Positions 6,548-13,548 of a stretch of 15,184 nucleotides of DNA are shown here, piece after piece. Numbering within the stretch: position 1 is the first letter of the stretch; each line of letters begins with the position of its first letter. Source of the stretch: CAKSST01 sp045535505. GTDB taxonomy: Bacteria; Bacillota; Clostridia; Oscillospirales; Acutalibacteraceae. Location of the stretch: the NCBI GenBank assembly GCA_045535505.1, contig JAZSLU010000018.1, forward strand, positions 1 through 15,184, written 5' to 3'. Below the pieces are notes generated by a model. The model worked only from the letters and a program-made list of their open reading frames with translations. It had not been told where the DNA came from and made no database searches. A program made the translations under genes and the position numbers.

Positions 6548-8836
6548 ATGGAAAAAAACGCAGGTCTTTTTGATAAAATTAAAGAGATAGGCTCTCGTAT
6601 TCGTGAGCTGCGTGAAATAGAAGGTGTCAGCGCTGAAGAAATGGCTTCTCGCGTTGGTGTGGAAGTTGAAGAATATGTCTCTTGCGAACAAGGTAAGGGA
6701 GATGTTAACTTTGCATTTATTTATCGTTGTGCACAAGCGTTTAACGTTGACGTTACTGATATTATTGAAGGTTACAGCCCAACGTTAAAATCATATACTG
6801 TTACACGTCGTGGTAATGGTCAGCGTATTGAAAAGGCGCATGGTATGACATATTATAACCTTGCTCCCGCATTCCGCAACCGTATTGCCGAGCCGCTTTT
6901 TGTTCGCAGCACTTATGACCAAGAAGCACAGAATAAACCCATTGAGCTTACAACCCACTCGGGTCAGGAATGTGATATTATTATTTCGGGACATTTGAAA
7001 GTTCAAGTTGGTGAACATACAGAGGTATTGGGTCCCGGTGACAGCATTTATTATAACTCATCAACACCTCACGGTATGATTGCGGTTAACGGAAGTGATT
7101 GCCTTTTTTACGCTATTGTTCTCAACCCCACCGGTGAGCCTATTCCTGAACTTTCTCCTGTTAATAAAGTTGCAGAAAAAAGCAATCTTGTTAACGATAC
7201 AGAAGATAGAATTTATAAGAGCTACATAGACATCAGTGTTAATGAGAAGGGAACGCCTACCGAAATTTCTTTTAAAAACACTGAAAAATTTAATTTTGCG
7301 TTTGATCTTGTTGATGCATTGGCAGACAAAGACCCTCAAAAATTGGCCATGCTTCATATTTCACGCGATAAGACAGAACGCCGTTTTACTTTTAAAGATA
7401 TAAAGAAGGCATCTAACAGATGCGCAAACTATTTCAAATCTATCGGTATTAAAAAAGGCGACCGTGTAATGCTGGTTTTGAAGCGCCATTATCAATTCTG
7501 GTTTGCAATGATTGGTCTTAATAAGATTGGCGCTATTGCTATTCCTGCAACAAACCAACTTGTTCAAAAAGACTTTGAGTATAGATTTAATTCTGCCGGT
7601 ATCAGTGCAATTATTTGTACTGCTGACGGCGATACTGCAAATCAGGTTGATTTAGCTGCGACTTCTTGTCCTAACCTTAAAACAAAAATTATGGTTAACG
7701 GTACAAAAGAGGGCTGGCGTAATTTTGATGAAGAATATTTGATGTATAGCACTGTTTACGAAAGAACAGATGATGCACCTTGCGGTAATGACCGTCTGCT
7801 TATGTTCTTTACGTCAGGTACATCAGGTTATCCCAAAATTGCTGCACACAACCACAAATATCCTCTTGGACATTTCCATACAGCAAAATATTGGCATAAC
7901 GTTGACCCTGATGGTTTGCATTTTACTATTTCGGACACCGGTTGGGCAAAGTCTATGTGGGGAAAACTTTATGGTCAATGGATGTGCGAAGCACCTGTTT
8001 TTGTTTATGACTTTGACCGTTTTGATGCGGCTGATATTTTGCCGATGTTTGCAAAGTATCACATTACAACCTTCTGTGCACCGCCTACTATGCTTCGTAT
8101 GATGATTAAACAAGATATATCTAAATACGATTTTTCCTCAGTAAAACATATGACGACTGCGGGTGAGGCACTAAACCCAGAAGTATATAAGCAATTTGAA
8201 AAGGCAACAGGTTTGCAAATTCTTGAAGCCTTTGGTCAAAGTGAAAGCACAATGATTATAGGTAATATGGTTGGTGCTTCACACAAAATTGGTTCAATGG
8301 GTAAACCTGCGCCGATATATAACGTTGATATTTTAACAAATGATGGCCGTTCAGCCGCTGTTGGTGAGGTTGGCGAAATTGTTATTGATATTAGCAACGG
8401 CAACCCATGCGGCTTGTTTACTGAATATTATGCCGATAAAGAAAAAACCGACGAGGTACGTTATGACGGATATTATCACACAGGTGATACTGCTTGGCGT
8501 GATGAAGATGGTTTTTATTGGTATGTTGGACGTGTTGATGACGTTATTAAATCTTCGGGTTATCGCATTGGTCCTTTTGAGATTGAAAGCGTGTTGATGG
8601 AGCTTCCTTATATTCTTGAATGCGGTGTTTCCGGTGAACCGGACGAAACACGTGGTCAGGTTGTTAAAGCAAGTATTGTTCTTACCAAAGGTACCGAGGG
8701 TACTGAAGAACTTAAAAAAGAAATTCAAGAATATGTTAAAAAGCGAACGGCACCTTACAAATATCCGCGAATTATTAATTTCCGCACTGAACTGCCTAAG
8801 ACAGTAAGCGGAAAAATTCAGCGTAACAAACTGTAA
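6548..8836 (+). CDS. XRE-HTH / cupin / AMP-forming acyl-CoA synthetase fusion (Val T-box operon)
   Basis: 762 residues, same architecture as the gene at 3923 and clearly its paralogue (roughly two thirds identical by eye). XRE domain ~13-78, cupin ~123-200 (THSGQECDIIISG, DSIYYNSSTPHG), then the synthetase: TSGTSGYPK at 422-430, GWAKSMWG at 465-472, EAFGQSE at 560-566, DDVIKSSGYRIGPFEIES, and SGKIQR with catalytic Lys756. An open frame extends upstream to a GTG at 6461, but that lies inside the T-box; the ATG at 6548, after GGGGG at 6536-6540, is the start. Pocket-lining motifs differ from the paralogue (Gly to Ala at 467 and 561), hinting at a smaller acyl group such as isobutyrate. First gene of an operon with VOR and aminotransferase, so likely the supplier of acyl-CoA to VOR. 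Confidence 0.9.
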   Translation: MEKNAGLFDKIKEIGSRIRELREIEGVSAEEMASRVGVEVEEYVSCEQGKGDVNFAFIYRCAQAFNVDVTDIIEGYSPTLKSYTVTRRGNGQRIEKAHGMTYYNLAPAFRNRIAEPLFVRSTYDQEAQNKPIELTTHSGQECDIIISGHLKVQVGEHTEVLGPGDSIYYNSSTPHGMIAVNGSDCLFYAIVLNPTGEPIPELSPVNKVAEKSNLVNDTEDRIYKSYIDISVNEKGTPTEISFKNTEKFNFAFDLVDALADKDPQKLAMLHISRDKTERRFTFKDIKKASNRCANYFKSIGIKKGDRVMLVLKRHYQFWFAMIGLNKIGAIAIPATNQLVQKDFEYRFNSAGISAIICTADGDTANQVDLAATSCPNLKTKIMVNGTKEGWRNFDEEYLMYSTVYERTDDAPCGNDRLLMFFTSGTSGYPKIAAHNHKYPLGHFHTAKYWHNVDPDGLHFTISDTGWAKSMWGKLYGQWMCEAPVFVYDFDRFDAADILPMFAKYHITTFCAPPTMLRMMIKQDISKYDFSSVKHMTTAGEALNPEVYKQFEKATGLQILEAFGQSESTMIIGNMVGASHKIGSMGKPAPIYNVDILTNDGRSAAVGEVGEIVIDISNGNPCGLFTEYYADKEKTDEVRYDGYYHTGDTAWRDEDGFYWYVGRVDDVIKSSGYRIGPFEIESVLMELPYILECGVSGEPDETRGQVVKASIVLTKGTEGTEELKKEIQEYVKKRTAPYKYPRIINFRTELPKTVSGKIQRNKL

Positions 8837-8849
8837 CGGAGGCATTTTC

Positions 8850-9518
8850 GTGTTTGACAAACGAATTATTTTTATTGCAGGTCATTATGGCAGCGGTAAA
8901 ACTTCAGTTGCGTTAAGCTGTGCTTTTAATTTGAACCAAAACGGATATAAAACTGCTTTGGCAGACCTTGACATCGTTAATCCTTATTTTCGGGCAAAAG
9001 ACGATGCAAAAGAATTACAGGATGCAGGAATAGATTTTATAGCTTCTGAATTTGCAAATTCAAACGTTGATTTACCTGCGTTGCCGCAACAACTTTATTC
9101 AATTATTGACAATAAGGATAGGCGTGTTATTGTTGATGTGGGCGGTGATGATAGGGGAGCGTTAGCACTGGGAAGACTTGTTCCTGCCGTTTTGGAAGAA
9201 AATAATTACGAAATGCTACTGGTTATCAATAAATACCGACCGCTTACAGCAACCGTGCAGGATGTTTTAGAGATAAAACATGAAATTGAAACGGCTTGTA
9301 ATATGAATTTTACCGGTATTATTAACAACTCTAATTTGGGTGTTCAAACAACTGCACAAGATGTGAAAGTTACCTTGCAATATGCAAACGAATGTGCAAC
9401 TGCGGCAAACCTGCCTATAGTAGCAACAACAGTTTCGCCAAAAATTTTTGAACAGCTAAATGATGAAATTGATAATTTGTTTGAGTTAAAAATGCTGTTA
9501 AGCAATAAATACATATAA
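8850..9518 (+). CDS. P-loop ATPase of the MinD/ParA-like (SIMIBI) class
   Basis: 222 residues. The Walker A loop GHYGSGKTS is at 11-19; LADLDIVNPYFR near residues 37-50 fits the switch I region, and VIVDVGGDDRG near 92-103 fits Walker B/switch II. The fold matches the nucleotide-binding CobQ/MinD/NifH-type ATPases. It starts with GTG, 13 bp after the synthetase stop, behind CGGAGG at 8837-8842, so it belongs to the Val T-box operon. No membrane segment and no Cys pair for a bridging Fe-S cluster are evident. Its role is unknown; between a synthetase and an iron-sulfur oxidoreductase it might help assemble or activate that complex (inference only). It is not a partition protein by context. Confidence 0.75.
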   Translation: MFDKRIIFIAGHYGSGKTSVALSCAFNLNQNGYKTALADLDIVNPYFRAKDDAKELQDAGIDFIASEFANSNVDLPALPQQLYSIIDNKDRRVIVDVGGDDRGALALGRLVPAVLEENNYEMLLVINKYRPLTATVQDVLEIKHEIETACNMNFTGIINNSNLGVQTTAQDVKVTLQYANECATAANLPIVATTVSPKIFEQLNDEIDNLFELKMLLSNKYI

Positions 9519-9540
9519 TTTTTTAAAAAGGGGATATATT

Positions 9541-9747
9541 ATGGCAAAAGTTACGTTTAGAACAGACCTTTGTAAAGGCTGCGGCTTGTGCGTTGGCGCT
9601 TGTCCCAAAAAAATTGTCGCCATTTCAAAGGACAAAATCAACATAAAGGGACACCATCCCGCAGAAATTACTGACCAGTCACTCTGCATTGGTTGTGCAT
9701 TTTGTGCAACAATGTGCCCTGACTGTGTAATTAAGGTAGAAAGGTAA
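9541..9747 (+). CDS. vorD: 2-oxoacid:ferredoxin oxidoreductase, ferredoxin-like (delta) subunit
   Basis: A 68-residue 2[4Fe-4S] ferredoxin. The first cluster motif is CKGCGLCVGACP at 11-22, the second CIGCAFCATMCP at 49-60, each giving CxxCxxCxxxC with the fourth Cys completing the other cluster. As the delta subunit it passes electrons between external ferredoxin and the TPP-bearing beta subunit. It is preceded by AAAAAGGGG and followed 10 bp later by the alpha subunit gene, the standard order for four-subunit VOR/KOR enzymes of anaerobes. An extra Cys62 follows the second motif. Subunit role is confident; the symbol follows VOR naming, which varies among databases. Confidence 0.88.
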   Translation: MAKVTFRTDLCKGCGLCVGACPKKIVAISKDKINIKGHHPAEITDQSLCIGCAFCATMCPDCVIKVER

Positions 9748-9757
9748 GGGATAAATA

Positions 9758-10825
9758 ATGGCTGATAAAGTTCTTATGAAAGGTAACGAGGCTATTGCTG
9801 AGGCTGCTATTATGGCAGGATGCAGACATTATCTCGGTTATCCTATCACTCCGCAAACAGAAATTGCTGCATATATGGCAAAACGTATGCCTAAAATTGA
9901 CGGCGTTTTCGTTCAAGCAGAAAGTGAAGTTTCTGCAATTAATATGGTTATTGGTGTTGCTGCGGCAGGTAAGAGAGTTTTAACTTCATCTTCAAGCCCA
10001 GGCATATCACTTAAAAGTGAAGGCATTTCTTATCTTGCCGGTTGTGACCTTCCTGCAGTTATTATTAACGTTGAACGCGGCGGTCCCGGTCTTGGCGGCA
10101 TTCAGCCTTCACAGTCTGACTATTTTCAGGCAACAAAAGGCGGCGGACATGGCGACTTTAAACTGCTTGTATTAGCGCCTTCTTCGGTTCAAGAAATGGC
10201 TGACTTAACCTCTACGGCTTTTGACCTTGCAGACAAATACCGTATGACATGTATGATTCTTGCCGACGGTACTATTGGTCAGATGATGGAGCCTGTTGAA
10301 CTTTGTGAAAAAGAAATTAAAACGGTTGATAAGCCTTGGGCTGTAACCGGTACAGGTCTTAAACGTCCTCACAACATCGTAAACTCACTTTCACTTGTTG
10401 CCGAGGTTCTTGAACAACAAAACTTTGCTCGTTTTGACAAGTATGCCGAAGTTGAAGCCAACGAGGTAAGATACGAAGAATATATGATGGACGATGCTGA
10501 AATTTGTATTGTTGCTTTTGGTATTGCTTCACGTGTTTCCAAGAATGCAATTGACGAGGCAAGAAAGCAGGGCATTAAGGTCGGTATGATTCGTCCTATC
10601 ACGCTTTGGCCTTTCCCAAAAGCAGTTCTTGAGGCTGCTGCAGATAAATGTAAAGCGTTCATCTCTGTTGAGCTTTCAATGGGTCAGATGATTGAAGACG
10701 TTGAACTTGCAACTCGTTGCAAACGTCCCGTATTGCTTTGCAATCGTGCGGGTGGCATGATTCCAAGTCCCGAACAGGTTCTTGAAAGTATTAAAAAAGC
10801 AAATGAAATCGGAGGTGCAAAATAA
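9758..10825 (+). CDS. vorB: 2-oxoisovalerate-type ferredoxin oxidoreductase, alpha subunit (VorB)
   Basis: 355 residues, pyrimidine-binding and domain II part of a 2-oxoacid:ferredoxin oxidoreductase. GYPITPQTE at 27-35 is the family hallmark, followed by QAESEVSAINMVIGVAAAGKR and ERGGPGLGG. The enzyme interconverts acyl-CoA + CO2 + reduced ferredoxin and a 2-oxoacid + CoA. Length and sequence resemble the VorB/KorA group; the neighbouring branched-chain aminotransferase and Val T-box favour branched 2-oxoacids (2-oxoisovalerate, 3-methyl-2-oxovalerate, 4-methyl-2-oxovalerate) over 2-oxoglutarate or pyruvate. Its TAA overlaps the ATG of the beta gene by one base, implying coupled translation. 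Under T-box control, induced by amino acid shortage, the reductive carboxylation direction is the better guess. Confidence 0.88.
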   Translation: MADKVLMKGNEAIAEAAIMAGCRHYLGYPITPQTEIAAYMAKRMPKIDGVFVQAESEVSAINMVIGVAAAGKRVLTSSSSPGISLKSEGISYLAGCDLPAVIINVERGGPGLGGIQPSQSDYFQATKGGGHGDFKLLVLAPSSVQEMADLTSTAFDLADKYRMTCMILADGTIGQMMEPVELCEKEIKTVDKPWAVTGTGLKRPHNIVNSLSLVAEVLEQQNFARFDKYAEVEANEVRYEEYMMDDAEICIVAFGIASRVSKNAIDEARKQGIKVGMIRPITLWPFPKAVLEAAADKCKAFISVELSMGQMIEDVELATRCKRPVLLCNRAGGMIPSPEQVLESIKKANEIGGAK

Positions 10826-11577
10826 TGGTTGTTTTTGATAGACCCCACGCATTAGCGGATGTTCCTTTCCACTATTGCCCAGGCTGTACACACGGTATTA
10901 TTCATCGTCTTGTTGCAGAAGTTCTTGATGAGCTTGGCATTGAAGGCAAAACTGTTGGTATTGCATCTGTTGGATGTTCAGTTATGTCCTATAACTATTT
11001 TAACTGCGATATGGTACAAGCGGCTCATGGCCGTGCACCTGCAGTTGCAACGGGCGTTAAACGCGCCAACCCCGAAAACATTGTTTTTACATATCAGGGT
11101 GACGGCGACCTTGCTGCTATCGGTACTGCTGAAACTGTTCATTCCGCAGCGCGCGGCGAAAATATTACTGTAATTTTCGTTAATAATGCAATTTATGGTA
11201 TGACAGGCGGTCAGATGGCTCCCACAACATTGCCTACACAGGTTACACAAACATCTCCCTATGGCCGTGATGTTACTGTGCAGGGATATCCTGTTAAGGT
11301 TTGTGAGATGCTTTCGCAGCTTGACGGTCCTACATATCTTGAACGTGTTGCTGTTACAGATGTTAAAAACATTAAAAATGCAAAACGTGCAATTAAGAAA
11401 GCGTTTGAAAATCAGGTTAACGGTAGAGGTTTCTCGCTTGTTGAGGTTCTTTCAACCTGTCCTACAAACTGGGGCAAAACTCCTGAGGACTCAATAGATT
11501 GGCTTAATGAAAATATGAAGCCTTACTATCCTTTGGGTGTTTACAAAGATAAATATGCTATCAAGGAGGAAGAATAA
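10825..11577 (+). CDS. vorA: 2-oxoacid:ferredoxin oxidoreductase, beta (TPP-binding) subunit
   Basis: 250 residues. Binds thiamine pyrophosphate through GDGD at 92-95 and NN at 120-121, the classical GDG-(~26)-NN motif, and carries CPGCTHG at 18-24, whose cysteines are typical cluster ligands in OFOR beta subunits, with further Cys in SVGCS and FNCD. NNAIYGMTGGQMAPTT is characteristic of the family. Together with alpha it forms the active site. It overlaps the preceding and following genes by one base each, a tightly coupled alpha-beta-gamma set. Substrate as discussed for alpha; the beta sequence itself does not settle it by eye. Confidence 0.88.
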   Translation: MVVFDRPHALADVPFHYCPGCTHGIIHRLVAEVLDELGIEGKTVGIASVGCSVMSYNYFNCDMVQAAHGRAPAVATGVKRANPENIVFTYQGDGDLAAIGTAETVHSAARGENITVIFVNNAIYGMTGGQMAPTTLPTQVTQTSPYGRDVTVQGYPVKVCEMLSQLDGPTYLERVAVTDVKNIKNAKRAIKKAFENQVNGRGFSLVEVLSTCPTNWGKTPEDSIDWLNENMKPYYPLGVYKDKYAIKEEE

Positions 11578-12113
11578 TGCGTAAGACAAGTAGCATTCTT
11601 ATTGCGGGTTTCGGCGGACAGGGCGTTTTGTTTGCCGGTAAGTTTTTGGCATACAAAGGCATTTTAGAAGATAAAAATGTTAGTTGGTTGCCGTCTTATG
11701 GTCCTGAAATGCGCGGCGGAACGGCAAACTGCAGTGTTATCATCAGCGAATCGGCTGTTGGTTCACCCATTGTTGATAAGCCTGACATTCTTATTGCAAT
11801 GAACCTTCCTTCGTTAGATAAATATGAAGATGCAGTTGCACCCGGCGGTCAAATTTATGTTGACTCGTCACTTATTGAACGCAAAGTAAAACGTACTGAC
11901 GTTGACGCTTTTTATGTTCCTGCAACAAAACTTGCTGATGAAAACGGTTTATCGTCTCTTGCTAATATGATTATTATGGGTAAGATGATTAAAGAGGGCG
12001 ATACTGTTGAATATGCTAATATTGAAGCGGCTCTTAAAAAAGTTGTTTCAGCACGTAAAGCAAATCTTTTTGATTTTAACCTTAAAGCTCTTCAAATGGG
12101 CTATGACTATTAA
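11577..12113 (+). CDS. vorC: 2-oxoacid:ferredoxin oxidoreductase, gamma subunit
   Basis: 178 residues. AGFGGQGV near 10-17 and YGPEMRGG at 41-48 are the signatures of the gamma subunit/domain (pyruvate/ketoisovalerate oxidoreductase, catalytic domain), which contributes to CoA binding. The ATG overlaps the TAA of the beta gene. Length is normal for a separate gamma subunit. It completes a four-subunit enzyme (delta-alpha-beta-gamma). The next gene, the aminotransferase, starts 20 bp later behind AGGTAGGGA. Confidence 0.88.
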   Translation: MRKTSSILIAGFGGQGVLFAGKFLAYKGILEDKNVSWLPSYGPEMRGGTANCSVIISESAVGSPIVDKPDILIAMNLPSLDKYEDAVAPGGQIYVDSSLIERKVKRTDVDAFYVPATKLADENGLSSLANMIIMGKMIKEGDTVEYANIEAALKKVVSARKANLFDFNLKALQMGYDY

Positions 12114-12133
12114 TAAGGTAGGGAAGTTATCTT

Positions 12134-13198
12134 ATGCTTAATATTACTATTGAAAAAACAACTGATCCAAAAGCAAAACCTGATGAATCATCTTTGGGTT
12201 TTGGCAGACTTTTTACTGACCATATGTTTATGATGGATTATTCAAAAGAACTTGGTTGGCATGATGCTAAAATTGTTCCTTTTGAAAATCTTTCATTGCA
12301 TCCTGCTTCAACAGTCTTCCACTACGGCTCAGAAATTTTTGAGGGTCTTAAGGCATATCGTACACCAAGTGGTGACGTTCAGCTTTTTAGACCAATGGAA
12401 AACATTAAAAGAATGAATTCATCAGCAGAGCGCCTTTGTTTGCCAGAACTTGATGAAGAATTTGCATTAAAAGCACTCACAACATTTGTTGATATTGAAC
12501 GTGATTGGGTTCCTTATTCTGAAGGTACATCACTTTATCTTCGTCCTTTCTTGTTTGGATGTGATGCGTTTTTAGGCGTTCATGCTGTTGATAATGCAAA
12601 ATTTGTTATTATTGCATCACCTGTTGGCAGTTACTACGCAGAGGGCATTAACCCTGTTTCAATTATGATTGAAACAGAAGATGTACGTGCGGTTCGCGGC
12701 GGTACCGGTTATGCAAAATGCGGCGGCAACTATGCTGCAAGTAACAGAGCAGGCGAGCGCGCAGAACAAAAGGGTTATTCTCAGGTTCTTTGGCTTGATG
12801 GTATTGAACGTAAATATATTGAAGAAGTTGGCGCTATGAACGTTATGTTTATGGTTGGTGATGAGATTGTAACACCCGCGCTTACAGGCTCAATTTTACC
12901 CGGCATTACACGTAAATCTTGCATTGAGTTGCTACGCGAAAAGGGTTATAAAGTTACCGAACGCCTTTTTAGTATTGATGAACTAGCAAGTGCTCTTGCT
13001 GACGGCACTTTAAAAGAGGCTTGGGGTTGCGGCACTGCCGCTGTTGTTTCTCCCATTGGCAAATTAGTGCTGGGTGATAACGATTATATTATAAATGACG
13101 GTAAAATCGGTGAGGTAACTCAGATGCTCTATGATACCTTAACAGGTATCCAGTGGGGTAAGGCTGAGGATACACATGATTGGATTGTTAAAGTATAA
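12134..13198 (+). CDS. ilvE: Branched-chain amino acid aminotransferase
   Basis: 354 residues, fold type IV PLP enzyme that interconverts Val, Leu and Ile with their 2-oxoacids using glutamate/2-oxoglutarate. The PLP lysine is Lys195 in GYAKCGGNYAAS; the E-E-V-G-A-M-N segment (Glu230/231) and TGSILPGITRKS fit the phosphate-binding and cofactor-holding motifs of class IV. FHYGSEIFEGLKAY is typical of the larger BCAT group (the type in Bacillus and eukaryotes) rather than the shorter E. coli type. Last gene of the Val T-box operon, directly after VOR, so the 2-oxoacids made by VOR can be aminated. No hairpin terminator follows; the next promoter begins 7 bp after the stop. Confidence 0.95.
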   Translation: MLNITIEKTTDPKAKPDESSLGFGRLFTDHMFMMDYSKELGWHDAKIVPFENLSLHPASTVFHYGSEIFEGLKAYRTPSGDVQLFRPMENIKRMNSSAERLCLPELDEEFALKALTTFVDIERDWVPYSEGTSLYLRPFLFGCDAFLGVHAVDNAKFVIIASPVGSYYAEGINPVSIMIETEDVRAVRGGTGYAKCGGNYAASNRAGERAEQKGYSQVLWLDGIERKYIEEVGAMNVMFMVGDEIVTPALTGSILPGITRKSCIELLREKGYKVTERLFSIDELASALADGTLKEAWGCGTAAVVSPIGKLVLGDNDYIINDGKIGEVTQMLYDTLTGIQWGKAEDTHDWIVKV

Positions 13199-13204
13199 AA
13201 AATC

Positions 13205-13233
13205 TTGACAATACTATTTTGCTGTGTTATAAT
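13205..13233 (+). promoter_or_regulatory. Full-consensus promoter of T-box unit 3 (Leu)
   Basis: TTGACA (13205-13210) and TATAAT (13228-13233) are separated by 17 bp, a perfect sigma-A consensus just after the ilvE stop codon. Such a strong promoter fits a gene controlled mainly by attenuation. Confidence 0.85.
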
Positions 13234-13239
13234 GCCATA

Positions 13240-13531
13240 AAATATTGATAAATGCGTTGAAGAAATTATGCTTTGCTAATTTGTTTTAAGAGAGTCGGCG
13301 GTTGCTGTAAGCCGATAGCAAAATGCAAAATGCAGTCTCGTTTCTGAGCAGAACTCCCTAAATTTTATTATAAAAGAGTAAGGAGTTACGGCCAAACCCC
13401 GTTACCATGGTTTAAGGTTTGTTAGAACCTTGCTTGAGAGACCGTTTTTTCGGTAATCAGGGTGGTACCGCGTATCATTGTGTGATTCGTCCCTGAGGTA
13501 TTAATTATTAATACCTCAGGGTTATTTTTTT
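13240..13531 (+). promoter_or_regulatory. T-box leader, predicted leucine (CTC) specifier
   Basis: Third T-box riboswitch. AGAGAG at 13289-13294 and GGTTGCTG mark Stem I. The predicted specifier is CTC at 13337-13339, again six bases before GAG (13346-13348). The T-box sequence AGGGTGGTACCGCG is at 13459-13472, and its AGGG can pair with the CCCT that opens the terminator. The leader body differs from leaders 1 and 2, which resemble each other more. It should sense uncharged tRNA-Leu (GAG anticodon) and control the LeuA-like gene and the gene after it. The intact tRNA-Leu(CAG) in this window is not the cognate isoacceptor. Confidence 0.93.
13491..13531 (+). terminator. T-box 3 regulated terminator
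   Basis: CCCTGAGGTATTAA (13491-13504) and its exact inverse (13508-13521) form a 14-bp stem with a TTA loop, followed by TTATTTTTTT. Confidence 0.92.
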
Positions 13532-13548
13532 GGAAAGGGTATATTTTT

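Noticed and set aside
8351..8860. Minus-strand ORF of 169 residues antisense to the second synthetase
   Set aside because: It is a low-complexity shadow with no motif; the plus strand carries all conserved synthetase motifs here.
9541..12113. Assignment as pyruvate or 2-oxoglutarate:ferredoxin oxidoreductase
   Set aside because: Pyruvate enzymes of Clostridia are usually one long chain, and the Val T-box plus adjacent branched-chain aminotransferase favour branched 2-oxoacids. A 2-oxoglutarate enzyme is not strictly excluded by sequence alone.
6206..13198. Reading the operon as BCAA fermentation (oxidative VOR with acyl-CoA used for ATP)
   Set aside because: Energy-yielding use would be expected with ADP-forming or kinase routes and induction by excess amino acid; here the synthetases are AMP-forming and the T-boxes respond to shortage.
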